DNA of 64,000 bases from Mytilus edulis (lineage: Eukaryota > Mollusca > Bivalvia > Mytilida > Mytilidae). The notes below the pieces were generated by a model. That model was not told the DNA's origin, made no database searches, and saw only the letters and a list, made by a program, of their open reading frames with translations. A program made the position numbers and the translations under genes. The stretch lies in assembly GCF_963676685.1 (NCBI RefSeq), contig NC_092344.1:92844749-92908748 (forward strand), read 5' to 3'. Every line of letters starts with the position of its first letter. Position 1 is the stretch's first letter. Positions 1-9,903 of this stretch are shown here, in pieces.

Positions 1-1305
1 GATGGTCCTTTTGAAAGATGGCATACTGATTTTCTTAAACTTTCAAAAACCAAACAAGGTTATCAGTACGTTTTATTAGTGGTAGATTCTTTTACAAGAT
101 GGATAGAGGGGTTCCCAATGAAAAATCAAGAAGCAACAGAAGTTGCTAAGGTATTATTTGAACAAATATTTTCAAGATTTGGAGCACCATCTAAAATTGT
201 CAGTGATTTAGGTAAACAATTTACATCAAATCTTATTCATGCTCTTTCTGAAATTTTTGACATTAAACAACATTTCACATCAGCTTATCATCCACAAACA
301 AATAGCTTTTGCGAAAGAAACAATCGAACGTTAATTCAATCTTTAAGGGCATATTGTGATAAAGATCAAGAAAACTGGCCTGCAAAATTGCCAGGTATTT
401 TAATGGCATTTAGAAATTCACCATGTACTCAGTCAACTGAACATTCACCTTATTTTTTGGTTTTTGGAAAAGAAATGCGATTACCTTTTGATGTCGCAAT
501 AGAACCTAAAAATAATTTGCAAAAGAACGCCAAAGAATACATTAATGAGGTAATTGAAAATTTAAGAATTACAAGAGAAATTGCAAAAGAAAATGTAAAG
601 ATAAGGCAAGAAAAAAGTAAAGAATACTATGATAGAAAAACCGCAGAACCTGAATTTAGACTTCATGATAAAGTGTTGTTGCGTCTGCATCGAACTCCAG
701 TTGGGAAATCTCCAAAATTAATAGACAAATATGAAGGCCCGTACTATATTACAAAAATTGGACCAAATTATACCTTTAGATTACGCAAATGTAGTGATCA
801 TAAAGAATTAAAGTCCGTGGTAAATGCAAGCCGACTTAAACATTATTCAAACCCGAGAAATCACAGAGCAGAAAAACCTGTGGAAGGGTTGGAAAAATTA
901 AATGTTTCTTATAGCGAAACAGAAGATAATGCAAAAAGTAATGATTATCAAACTGCCGAAGAGCAGGAGTTACCTTCAGAGGAGGTAAACCAGGTCAATG
1001 ATACACAAAATGAAAATCGAGACCAAAATATAAGGGATAGTGGAAATGACGAATTAATAGATACTGTAGACGAAAATGAAATATATTTTCCAGTAGATAA
1101 ATTACTCAAGATAAATAATCGTAATGGTATACGTCATTTCTATGTTAAATGGTTAGATGGTTCCAAAACTTGGGAACCAGAGCAGAATTTACCTGAGACA
1201 GTAATTGAAGATTATTTTGTAACGCATACGCAGCAAGGCAAAGTAAGAAAACGTAAAAAGCCATCATTTATCAGAAAAGTTGAAAATAAACCTGAACATC
1301 AATAG
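1..1305 (+). CDS. pol: Pol C-terminus: integrase core, GPY/F module and chromodomain (5'-partial)
   Basis: Integrase inserts the retrotransposon cDNA into host chromosomes. The frame is already open at base 1, so the N-terminal zinc finger and the rest of Pol are upstream. The catalytic triad is visible: Asp in WHTDF (codon 28-30), Asp in VSDLG (205-207) and Glu in FCERN (313-315), with 35 residues between the last two (DD35E). A GPY/F module (EGPYYITKIG) begins near 733. After an acidic linker (about 900-1070), a chromodomain at about 1078-1230 has the VKW and TWEPEQNL signature and is followed by a basic tail (KVRKRKKP). The chromodomain would steer integration to marked chromatin (family knowledge). 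No frameshift is seen. The gene ends with TAG at 1303-1305, about 240 bases before the env exon. Confidence 0.93.
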   Translation, partial: DGPFERWHTDFLKLSKTKQGYQYVLLVVDSFTRWIEGFPMKNQEATEVAKVLFEQIFSRFGAPSKIVSDLGKQFTSNLIHALSEIFDIKQHFTSAYHPQTNSFCERNNRTLIQSLRAYCDKDQENWPAKLPGILMAFRNSPCTQSTEHSPYFLVFGKEMRLPFDVAIEPKNNLQKNAKEYINEVIENLRITREIAKENVKIRQEKSKEYYDRKTAEPEFRLHDKVLLRLHRTPVGKSPKLIDKYEGPYYITKIGPNYTFRLRKCSDHKELKSVVNASRLKHYSNPRNHRAEKPVEGLEKLNVSYSETEDNAKSNDYQTAEEQELPSEEVNQVNDTQNENRDQNIRDSGNDELIDTVDENEIYFPVDKLLKINNRNGIRHFYVKWLDGSKTWEPEQNLPETVIEDYFVTHTQQGKVRKRKKPSFIRKVENKPEHQ

Positions 1306-1528
1306 TTACATAATAAGAGTATTTTCAAAATTGTAATTCTACTAGTGTAAGGTATGCTGTCCAACTTCATAGCTATATTTGTTTTAAATTTTTTTTTCTT
1401 AATCAAAACCTGCACAAAATTTTGTGGATTGGTCATAGTTTTTTTTTGTAACAGATTAGTCTGTTGTTTTAAAGTACTTGAGTTTTGTGCCTGATCAACA
1501 CATTACTCAAAAATGACTAAATCCACAC

Positions 1529-1546
1529 ATTTTTTTTTATTTTAGG
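1529..1546 (+). promoter_or_regulatory. Splice acceptor in front of env
   Basis: A run of nine T, then ATTTTAG, then G at 1546 is a strong polypyrimidine tract plus AG. The env frame is open across the junction, and the exon begins at the second base of a codon. The only ATG just downstream (1553) is in another frame and stops after about 22 codons. This supports subgenomic splicing of env. Bases 1306-1528 hold no gene that I can see. Confidence 0.7.
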
Positions 1547-3995
1547 ACAACCATGGGCAGCTACACTATACTGGTTGTTTATTTTGCTAATGACTCTTGT
1601 GACAATGTGTTCATCAATTAACACAGATTCAGGTTCAACTTTGAAAGTGGATGGTACGTTGCAACGTATTAATTACGGCACGGTTTTTAAAGATAATGGA
1701 CATATTATTATAAGTAATGAATATTGGCGACATACTTTTGAAGTTCCATTACCAACATTGCATTCTATACAACCATTTGTAAATACTTGTGGAAAAATTC
1801 CTGGCAACGCATGTAATAGTGTTAAAAGCATCATAACTAACATTAATATTATTCAACAAGAAACGAGGGCTAAAATTGCACATCTTTTTACTTTCATACA
1901 ATCACATATACCAATTATCAATATTAAAAAGAAATCAAAACGCGCATTGCTACCTTTCATTGGTAGTCTTTCAAAATCATTCTTTGGGACAGCTACAATG
2001 GATGATGTAAATCTACTAGCATCACACTTAAATGCATTGCAAAAACAAAGTATAAAAATGGCAAATGCTTTAAGTCAACATGGCTCTCATCTTTCATCTT
2101 ACATGACAACATCAAACAGACGCATGGACAATATTCAATTCGAAGTAATGAAAAATTATTATGCAATTGGAAATATTACTAAGAATTTTCAGTCTACTAT
2201 TACAAATATTGAAACTCACATTCTAGATTTGACAAATTTACTAAATATGCAAAGTTATAAAGCTTCATCCATATCTAGTGAAGTAAATACAGTTATATCT
2301 TCTTTGCAAAGTTTGATTGAAGGAAAATTAACACCTATTTTGATACCCATTTATTCATTGCATAAAACTATACAGGACATCAACCATATATTAGCAACAA
2401 ATTACTCAAGATTTACTTTAGTAAATAAAGAACCTCAATGGTACTATCAGTATGCTACATTTCATTTTGGGACAGATATCGATACAAATAGTATTTATAT
2501 AACAATTAAATTTCCAGTTTCCCCTGAAAAGGAACCTCTCAAGCTGTATGAAATAATTTCTTTGCCGGTTCCAATAAATGCTACTTCATCTCACGCAACA
2601 ATGTTGTTAAACCTACCACAATATTTAGCCATTACTTCACACCAACAATATTATGTCACAATGGAAAAAGCAGATTTGGCAACTTGTAAAAAACATGGCA
2701 CTTATTTATGCAGTTTCAACAAAGCTCTTACACCAGTAACACAAATGTCTTGTGTCATGGGCTTATTTGCAAATGATAAGTCGGTAGTAAACAAATTTTG
2801 TGATTTTCGTTTCATGGAAAATCATTTGTCACCCATAGCTATTGAATTATCAGCAACATCAGTTTTAATTTGTAACAGTTTTAATCTAGTAATTGATTGT
2901 CCAAAATATCAGGATATTAAACATGGATGTTCCATGTGTGTCATGACTTTACCTTGTCAGTGTTCGATAACAACTAAACACTGGTATTTTCCTCCAAGAC
3001 TTGTTAAATGTCATAAACAATTAAATAAAACTGAAGTTTTTCATCCAATTAATTTAGCTTTACTACAACAATTTTTTAATGAATCTAAATTAATTTCTCT
3101 GGCAGCAGATTCTGTGTTTTCTAAACAAGTAAATGTTTTATTACCAATGTTTAATATGTATAATCATTCGTTTCAAGAAAGAGTTGTAGCTGACCAAAAA
3201 TTGCATTTAAATATGAAAAAAATGGTTCAAGCTGCTACAAATGATGAACAAATCTTCCAATCTTTAACTGAACCTTTACTAGAAGGAGAAATAAATGTCA
3301 AATCTGTTTGGCCCGATACAAATGGTATTTTAGTATTATGTACATTGGGTCTTACAATTTTAACAACAATAGCATGTATTTTATCTATGATGAAGATACG
3401 GAAATTATCTACAACTTTATTAATTTTACAGCAAACATCACATGTTCGTTCGGAAAAATTACCTTCATTCGTATATTCAAACCCAACCAATAAAATTAAA
3501 AAATCAACGATTCCATCAATAAGTTCAATTTTGGAATGGGATCATTTAATTCTTGCATTGCTTATATGTACAATTATAATGCTTATCTTTATTCTTTTCA
3601 TCATAGTAAGACGACGAAATAGAGGAACTACTGTTTTGTTAGAATTAACGTCGGGTAAACATTGTGTTATCATTCCACTCATTTACCTGCCTTTGTGCCC
3701 ATCATTCTTAAACATCGAACCCCCTTTTCATATTTCTAATTTTACATTATCAGATTTTTCATCGTGTAATTTGAAGACAGACTGGACGGGATTTAAAATT
3801 AAAAATGTTCTAAATGAGCAATCTTTGGAAATACAAAATGTTATTAATTTATCTTGGATTAACTGGTATAAAACATCAAAGGTACTAAAACATCCTTATA
3901 TGGCATACATTCTGTTGCAACATGACGGGTTGCTGACACCATTACCAGATATTAAAGTTCAGGAAAACATACAGTATTTTAAAAATGATAAATGA
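1546..3995 (+). CDS. env: Envelope-like fusion glycoprotein (errantivirus/baculovirus F-like)
   Basis: Likely membrane glycoprotein of the element, with about 806 residues from the TTG at 1575. The open frame runs back to the splice acceptor. The hydrophobic signal peptide core (about 1570-1610) begins before the first in-frame ATG (1590), so the start codon probably comes from an upstream exon. A basic KKKSKR site ending at 1943 is followed by ALLPFIGSL and then FFGTATMDDV, the layout of a furin-type cleavage site and fusion peptide in F-like proteins, followed by a heptad-like helix (2005-2110). There are several N-X-S/T sites and many paired cysteines. Membrane segments lie at about 3324-3390 and 3546-3606. 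The latter is followed by RRRNRG and an unusual extension of about 125 residues. The frame is intact. Family assignment is by motif layout, not by alignment. Confidence 0.85.
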
Positions 3996-4030
3996 TTACA
4001 TTAAATTTCTTGTTGACATATTTCATATCT

Positions 4031-4048
4031 ATTTTTGATTTTTTCAGG
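4031..4048 (+). promoter_or_regulatory. Splice acceptor in front of the SGNH-like ORF
   Basis: T-rich tract followed by TTTTTTCAG, with the exon starting at G4048. The exon enters the frame at the second base of a codon, the same phase as the env acceptor at 1546. One upstream exon could therefore feed either gene. Confidence 0.65.
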
Positions 4049-4583
4049 ATTATTTAAGTTGAAGATAGGCACCATTATTTGTTCATCAATTCCAAAATAT
4101 GTTAAAGATATAAATGGGTGCACAACACAGGCATTTCCTGGTGCCACAATTGCAAGGTTGAGTGATTATGTATCGTCCAATAAAATAAATCTCAAAAATA
4201 AAGATTTCATCATTGTTCATGTAGGATCTAATAATATTGCACAAAACCATTCAGTTGACATGATAATTTCCTATTATAGTGATTTGATACATAATATTCA
4301 AATTAAAAGCAAGGCGAAAATTATAATAACTTCCATCTTACCACGATTGATAGATCACAATAGTACAGCAGAAAATGTAAGATTAGTAAATTCACAGTTG
4401 AAAAAGTTATGTGTCCGGCGAAATATTCAATTTTCAAATATTTATAAGTCCTTTTTATGTAACAATTTACCAGACGCTTCTTTGTATGCTCCAAGAGATG
4501 GTTTACACTTAAATTTAACTGGAACTTCACTGTTACGGAAGAAGTTCATTAATATTATTCGCCATTTAAGTATAAAATGTTAA
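4048..4583 (+). CDS. SGNH/GDSL-like hydrolase domain protein, third ORF of the retroelement
   Basis: About 178 residues downstream of the acceptor. It shows the SGNH fold pattern. A block I-like strand ends in IICSSIPKYV (Ser codon 4086-4088), where the usual Gly-Asp before Ser is Cys-Ser. Next comes AFPGATI, then block III VHVGSNNI (about 4217-4234), and finally block V DGLHLN (Asp about 4497, His about 4506), which supplies the catalytic Asp/His. SGNH proteins are usually esterases. Such domains occur in ORF1 of some CR1/L2 LINEs and in viral haemagglutinin-esterases (family knowledge). No ATG lies near the start: the first codons are non-AUG, so the start probably comes from an upstream exon. 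The altered GDS block makes catalytic activity doubtful. A role in binding or releasing membranes or glycans is only inference. Confidence 0.72.
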
Positions 4584-4650
4584 TATTAATATGCATATAT
4601 ATATATACTTTTGTTTGTGTGTTGATCTATTTGTAGTTGCCTTAATTGTC

Positions 4651-4667
4651 TGTTTTTCTTCTTTAGG
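4651..4667 (+). promoter_or_regulatory. Possible third splice acceptor
   Basis: The polypyrimidine stretch TGTTTTTCTTCTTTAG precedes GGAAATC. It resembles the two acceptors upstream and opens a short 3' exon. Bases 4584-4650 are AT-rich with a short (AT)n run. Confidence 0.45.
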
Positions 4668-4687
4668 GAAATCTCATCCAGAACACG

Positions 4688-4801
4688 ATGTTATTTTCCA
4701 ATGTTACTGTTCCAGATCTGCATACATTTGGAACGGATATCGGTCATATTCCTAACAACCCACATATGTTGTTTGGAAGGACAATTTTTATTTTTTTTTA
4801 A
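4688..4801 (+). CDS. Small ORF in the possible last exon of the retroelement
   Basis: A 37-codon ATG-led frame that is open back to the acceptor at 4667. It contains the segment TDIGHIPNNPHMLFGR and ends in a Phe/Ile-rich tail coded by a T run. I do not recognise it. It may be a small accessory peptide or just untranslated 3' sequence. Confidence 0.25.
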   Translation: MLFSNVTVPDLHTFGTDIGHIPNNPHMLFGRTIFIFF

Positions 4802-4925
4802 GAATAAAACGGATATTTTTCTTCTACATGCTTCATTTTTATTTTTGTTTATTTGTACATTATAATCTTAGTTATATATGTGTTGTTGATTTGTCTTTTC
4901 CCTAAAATTTTGGAGCTCCAAAATT

Positions 4926-4941
4926 AAATGGAGTGGGGGAG
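4926..4941 (+). other. Polypurine tract (plus-strand primer site)
   Basis: AAATGGAGTGGGGGAG is a purine-rich run directly before the presumed 3' LTR, where LTR elements prime plus-strand DNA. The exact LTR boundary is not provable without the 5' LTR. Confidence 0.55.
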
Positions 4942-5273
4942 TATTATTATAGAGAGATTTTCTTTAAATGTTCTTCAAAGTTTGAAGTATAATATAATCA
5001 GAGTTTAGTTTTACTTGTCCGGATAAATGACCATGTATAAAATTTTATTGACCATGTACAAATTTAGCCAGTGGGGTTTATGATGTGAATAAACACTTCA
5101 TTCAGATAACTGAATGACCATGTTACATAAACACCATGACACATGTTACTTTTAAGTGTATTGGGGGAATTAAGACTTTTAATAAGGGTAATGCATCGGT
5201 CACTTCAAAGTTGCAAAAGTTAAGTACCGACATTTATGACTTTATTTGAATAATGGGATAATTTCTCCGGGAC

Positions 5274-5305
5274 TATATAAACAAATTTGTTCAGTTGGAA
5301 TACTA
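5274..5305 (+). promoter_or_regulatory. TATA box and predicted transcription start of the LTR
   Basis: TATATAA at 5274-5280 predicts a start about 30 bases downstream, near 5304-5305. That is exactly where the 46-bp repeat shared with 5980-6025 begins, which supports 5305 as the RNA start. Confidence 0.55.
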
Positions 5306-5350
5306 TCTGTTAATTCCAGCTGAACAGGATTTGTGTTTTTATTTAAAGGT
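5305..5350 (+). repeat. 46-bp leader repeat, copy 1 (ends in a splice-donor-like GT)
   Basis: Identical to 5980-6025. It ends ATTTAAAG followed by GTTAGTAA, a good splice donor (AAAG|GTTAGT). This is probably the 5' leader exon of the retroelement transcript as it appears in the LTR. Confidence 0.6.
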
Positions 5351-5979
5351 TAGTAAACTTCACGCATTCTTTGTAGCAACTTAATCATTTAAATTGGGAA
5401 AGTATTTGTGGTTAAAAGTTTATTTTTTTAAATTCAATTATGGTTATACATGTGTTTTTATTTACTTTAAGAAGAGTGACAATATTAGTTAGTTATCTAT
5501 TCACATGGTTAAAATACAATATAATGTAAAGTAATATTATTGATTTAATTGTCAAATACATTAAAGTATTTTATGTATTTCGTGTATATCAAATCTATGT
5601 ATTGTTTTTAGAATTCAAAATCAAATTTAACATATTATTTAAAGTTTATAAAATGGCTTGAAATACTAATTAGATTTATTTTTCAGGTACCTTAATACTT
5701 AATTCATTTTCAGGGAATGAACAATATACATGAACAATAATTTTTACTATAGTACGAGAAACATTTCAGAGACAATAAAATGTGAATTGTGAATTTTGTG
5801 AAATATGTGAAAACTATAATCTGAAAATAGAAACAATGTACTCATTTAATTTAACGGAAAACTTAAATTGTTCAATATCATTTGATTTATTTACAACTTT
5901 ATTGTATTTGTTAATTATTACTATTTCAATTTGTATTTTTAATTTGATGTTTAATATTGTATTATAATAATTAAAATAG
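5351..5979. other. AT-rich stretch between the two leader repeats
   Basis: Possible acceptors TTTTTCAG|GT (about 5686) and ATTTTCAG|GG (about 5714) would pair with the donor at 5348. Apart from the small ORF listed next, nothing is recognised. It may be the rest of the LTR or flanking DNA. Confidence 0.4.
5836..5967 (+). CDS. Small hydrophobic ORF, unknown
   Basis: A 43-codon ATG-led frame (61 codons if counted from a GTG at 5782) with one strong membrane segment rich in Leu, Ile and Thr near its end and an N-linked glycosylation-like NLT site. It lies downstream of the possible acceptors. No family is recognised and it may be a chance ORF in AT-rich DNA. Confidence 0.2.
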   Translation: MYSFNLTENLNCSISFDLFTTLLYLLIITISICIFNLMFNIVL

Positions 5980-6025
5980 ATCTGTTAATTCCAGCTGAAC
6001 AGGATTTGTGTTTTTATTTAAAGGT
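5980..6025 (+). repeat. 46-bp leader repeat, copy 2
   Basis: Exact copy of 5305-5350, 675 bases downstream, without the TATA region. Flanking sequences differ on both sides. Confidence 0.7.
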
Positions 6026-6184
6026 ACTATTTCTGAAACCCTTGTGGTATGATCCAGTCCTAAACACATACAGCATAAAAACTACTGGTTATCCGCCTAT
6101 CACATAAAGCTTCATCCCACCTCTCTCTACACCAAGTCGAGTTATAGTCAAACCCCAAAAACAACACCAAAACCAACTATAAAA
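6026..6184. other. Unassigned sequence before the tRNA array
   Basis: C/A-rich 160 bases between the leader repeat and the first array unit. No gene or repeat is recognised. Confidence 0.4.
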
Positions 6185-6600
6185 ATGTTTTTACCTGGAC
6201 ATTTGTCATATGCATGTATACCGTATACAACATATTGAAGGATGAATTATATTGACCAATTGATTATAACGGTCTAATCGACACTATCTTACACATATAT
6301 TGATGTTGTCACATGTAATGCATTCCATCTTTAAAAAATTCGACCGGGCGTTTATTAGCCTTTCATTATTCATCTAAAATCTAGCTGGGTTTCTTTTACC
6401 AGAAATCAATTACCAGAACATATATCCCTAAAATTTTAGTTCAATAGATCGAAAATGTGCATAAACCCTTAACAGAACATATATCCATGACATAGTCCTC
6501 CACTACAATTACTATATAATTACACATTTATAAGTCTTTTTGATGATAACCTTAGGTCTATCAGTGACAAGATGAGAATAAAACTCTATTTTCTTCTTGC

Positions 6601-6605
6601 AAAAA
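6601..6605 (-). terminator. Pol III terminator of tRNA-Asn copy 1
   Basis: A T5 run on the minus strand, eight bases past the tRNA 3' end. The same run follows every copy in the array. Confidence 0.8.
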
Positions 6606-6613
6606 TTATGCCA

Positions 6614-6630
6614 CGTCCCTGGGTGGGCTC

Positions 6631-6670
<40 letters not shown>

Positions 6671-6687
6671 AATTGCGCCACAGAGAC
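6614..6687 (-). tRNA. tRNA-Asn-GTT: tRNA-Asn (GTT), array position 1
   Basis: Reads AAC/AAU codons. The minus strand folds as a full cloverleaf: 7-bp acceptor (GTCTCTG with CAGGGAC, one G-U pair), D stem GCGC/GCGC, 5-bp anticodon stem TTCGG/CCGAA with loop CTGTTAA (anticodon GTT), 5-base variable loop, T stem GGTGG/CCACC and T loop TTCGAGC. The discriminator base is G, as in eukaryotic tRNA-Asn. There is no intron and no encoded CCA. Box A (TGGCGCAATTGG) and box B (GGTTCGAGCCC) are intact, and a T5 terminator follows. From memory it is nearly identical to vertebrate tRNA-Asn. This is the reference for all later copies. Confidence 0.98.
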
Positions 6688-7149
6688 TCGCATGTCAAGC
6701 TTTAGAATTTTTAGGTAGTGATGTTTTTACCTGGACATTTGTCATATGCATGTATACCGTATACAACATATTGAAGGATGAATTATATTGACCAATTGAT
6801 TATAACGGTCTAATCGACACTATCTTACACATATATTGATGTTGTCACATGTAATGCATTCCATCTTTAAAAAATTCGACCGGGCGTTTATTAGCCTTTC
6901 ATTATTCATCTAAAATCTAGCTGGGTTTCTTTTACCAGAAATCAATTACCAGAACATATATCCCTAAAATTTTAGTTCAATAGATCGAAAATGTGCATAA
7001 ACCCTTAACAGAACATATATCCATGACATAGTCCTCCACTACAATTACTATATAATTACACATTTATAAGTCTTTTTGATGATAACCTTAGGTCTATCAG
7101 TGACAAGATGAGAATAAAACTCTATTTTCTTCTTGCAAAAATTATGCCA

Positions 7150-7166
7150 CGTCCCTGGGTGGGCTC

Positions 7167-7206
<40 letters not shown>

Positions 7207-7223
7207 AATTGCGCCACAGAGAC
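7150..7223 (-). tRNA. tRNA-Asn-GTT: tRNA-Asn (GTT), array position 2
   Basis: As position 1. Confidence 0.97.
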
Positions 7224-7685
7224 TCGCATGTCAAGCTTTAGAATTTTTAGGTAGTGATGTTTTTACCTGGACATTTGTCATATGCATGTATACCGTATAC
7301 AACATATTGAAGGATGAATTATATTGACCAATTGATTATAACGGTCTAATCGACACTATCTTACACATATATTGATGTTGTCACATGTAATGCATTCCAT
7401 CTTTAAAAAATTCGACCGGGCGTTTATTAGCCTTTCATTATTCATCTAAAATCTAGCTGGGTTTCTTTTACCAGAAATCAATTACCAGAACATATATCCC
7501 TAAAATTTTAGTTCAATAGATCGAAAATGTGCATAAACCCTTAACAGAACATATATCCATGACATAGTCCTCCACTACAATTACTATATAATTACACATT
7601 TATAAGTCTTTTTGATGATAACCTTAGGTCTATCAGTGACAAGATGAGAATAAAACTCTATTTTCTTCTTGCAAAAATTATGCCA

Positions 7686-7702
7686 CGTCCCTGGGTGGGC
7701 TC

Positions 7703-7742
<40 letters not shown>

Positions 7743-7759
7743 AATTGCGCCACAGAGAC
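7686..7759 (-). tRNA. tRNA-Asn-GTT: tRNA-Asn (GTT), array position 3
   Basis: As position 1. Confidence 0.97.
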
Positions 7760-8221
7760 TCGCATGTCAAGCTTTAGAATTTTTAGGTAGTGATGTTTTT
7801 ACCTGGACATTTGTCATATGCATGTATACCGTATACAACATATTGAAGGATGAATTATATTGACCAATTGATTATAACGGTCTAATCGACACTATCTTAC
7901 ACATATATTGATGTTGTCACATGTAATGCATTCCATCTTTAAAAAATTCGACCGGGCGTTTATTAGCCTTTCATTATTCATCTAAAATCTAGCTGGGTTT
8001 CTTTTACCAGAAATCAATTACCAGAACATATATCCCTAAAATTTTAGTTCAATAGATCGAAAATGTGCATAAACCCTTAACAGAACATATATCCATGACA
8101 TAGTCCTCCACTACAATTACTATATAATTACACATTTATAAGTCTTTTTGATGATAACCTTAGGTCTATCAGTGACAAGATGAGAATAAAACTCTATTTT
8201 CTTCTTGCAAAAATTATGCCA

Positions 8222-8238
8222 CGTCCCTGGGTGGGCTC

Positions 8239-8278
<40 letters not shown>

Positions 8279-8295
8279 AATTGCGCCACAGAGAC
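8222..8295 (-). tRNA. tRNA-Asn-GTT: tRNA-Asn (GTT), array position 4
   Basis: As position 1. Confidence 0.97.
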
Positions 8296-8757
8296 TCGCA
8301 TGTCAAGCTTTAGAATTTTTAGGTAGTGATGTTTTTACCTGGACATTTGTCATATGCATGTATACCGTATACAACATATTGAAGGATGAATTATATTGAC
8401 CAATTGATTATAACGGTCTAATCGACACTATCTTACACATATATTGATGTTGTCACATGTAATGCATTCCATCTTTAAAAAATTCGACCGGGCGTTTATT
8501 AGCCTTTCATTATTCATCTAAAATCTAGCTGGGTTTCTTTTACCAGAAATCAATTACCAGAACATATATCCCTAAAATTTTAGTTCAATAGATCGAAAAT
8601 GTGCATAAACCCTTAACAGAACATATATCCATGACATAGTCCTCCACTACAATTACTATATAATTACACATTTATAAGTCTTTTTGATGATAACCTTAGG
8701 TCTATCAGTGACAAGATGAGAATAAAACTCTATTTTCTTCTTGCAAAAATTATGCCA

Positions 8758-8774
8758 CGTCCCTGGGTGGGCTC

Positions 8775-8814
<40 letters not shown>

Positions 8815-8831
8815 AATTGCGCCACAGAGAC
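8758..8831 (-). tRNA. tRNA-Asn-GTT: tRNA-Asn (GTT), array position 5
   Basis: As position 1. Its 5' flank carries a private change at 8844 (C to A on plus), 13 bases upstream of the gene. Confidence 0.97.
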
Positions 8832-9293
8832 TCGCATGTCAAGATTTAGAATTTTTAGGTAGTGATGTTTTTACCTGGACATTTGTCATATGCATGTATA
8901 CCGTATACAACATATTGAAGGATGAATTATATTGACCAATTGATTATAACGGTCTAATCGACACTATCTTACACATATATTGATGTTGTCACATGTAATG
9001 CATTCCATCTTTAAAAAATTCGACCGGGCGTTTATTAGCCTTTCATTATTCATCTAAAATCTAGCTGGGTTTCTTTTACCAGAAATCAATTACCAGAACA
9101 TATATCCCTAAAATTTTAGTTCAATAGATCGAAAATGTGCATAAACCCTTAACAGAACATATATCCATGACATAGTCCTCCACTACAATTACTATATAAT
9201 TACACATTTATAAGTCTTTTTGATGATAACCTTAGGTCTATCAGTGACAAGATGAGAATAAAACTCTATTTTCTTCTTGCAAAAATTATGCCA

Positions 9294-9310
9294 CGTCCCT
9301 GGGTGGGCTC

Positions 9311-9350
<40 letters not shown>

Positions 9351-9367
9351 AATTGCGCCACAGAGAC
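9294..9367 (-). tRNA. tRNA-Asn-GTT: tRNA-Asn (GTT), array position 6
   Basis: As position 1. Confidence 0.97.
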
Positions 9368-9829
9368 TCGCATGTCAAGCTTTAGAATTTTTAGGTAGTG
9401 ATGTTTTTACCTGGACATTTGTCATATGCATGTATACCGTATACAACATATTGAAGGATGAATTATATTGACCAATTGATTATAACGGTCTAATCGACAC
9501 TATCTTACACATATATTGATGTTGTCACATGTAATGCATTCCATCTTTAAAAAATTCGACCGGGCGTTTATTAGCCTTTCATTATTCATCTAAAATCTAG
9601 CTGGGTTTCTTTTACCAGAAATCAATTACCAGAACATATATCCCTAAAATTTTAGTTCAATAGATCGAAAATGTGCATAAACCCTTAACAGAACATATAT
9701 CCATGACATAGTCCTCCACTACAATTACTATATAATTACACATTTATAAGTCTTTTTGATGATAACCTTAGGTCTATCAGTGACAAGATGAGAATAAAAC
9801 TCTATTTTCTTCTTGCAAAAATTATGCCA

Positions 9830-9846
9830 CGTCCCTGGGTGGGCTC

Positions 9847-9886
<40 letters not shown>

Positions 9887-9903
9887 AATTGCGCCACAGA
9901 GAC
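9830..9903 (-). tRNA. tRNA-Asn-GTT: tRNA-Asn (GTT), array position 7
   Basis: As position 1. Confidence 0.97.

Larger units (their letters stand above)
1..5350 (+). mobile_element. LTR retrotransposon with env, 3' part
   Basis: Order on the plus strand is integrase end of Pol, env-like gene, SGNH-like gene, polypurine tract and start of the 3' LTR. The 5' LTR, gag, protease, RT and RNase H lie outside the window. The integrase and its GPY/F module place it in the Ty3/Gypsy group (family knowledge). The combination of a chromodomain with an F-like envelope and an extra SGNH ORF is unusual. The right boundary is uncertain because no second LTR is available to define it. The reading frames are open, so the copy is probably young. 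Confidence 0.85.
4942..5350 (+). repeat. Presumed 3' LTR (U3 and start of R)
   Basis: The stretch after the polypurine tract carries promoter-like features: three copies of GACCATGT (about 5030, 5050, 5116), an AATAAA at 5088-5093 and a TATA box at 5274. The right end is unknown. The LTR may continue to about 5979 or 6025. A partner LTR is not in the window. Confidence 0.5.

Noticed and set aside
3227-3493. Short frames on both strands inside env
   Set aside because: Shadows of the env frame.
4321-4530. 69-codon minus-strand frame within the SGNH ORF
   Set aside because: Shadow frame without features.
6530-6560. TTGATGA in each array spacer as a possible hammerhead core
   Set aside because: The core must be CTGANGA, and no GAAA with pairing stems follows.
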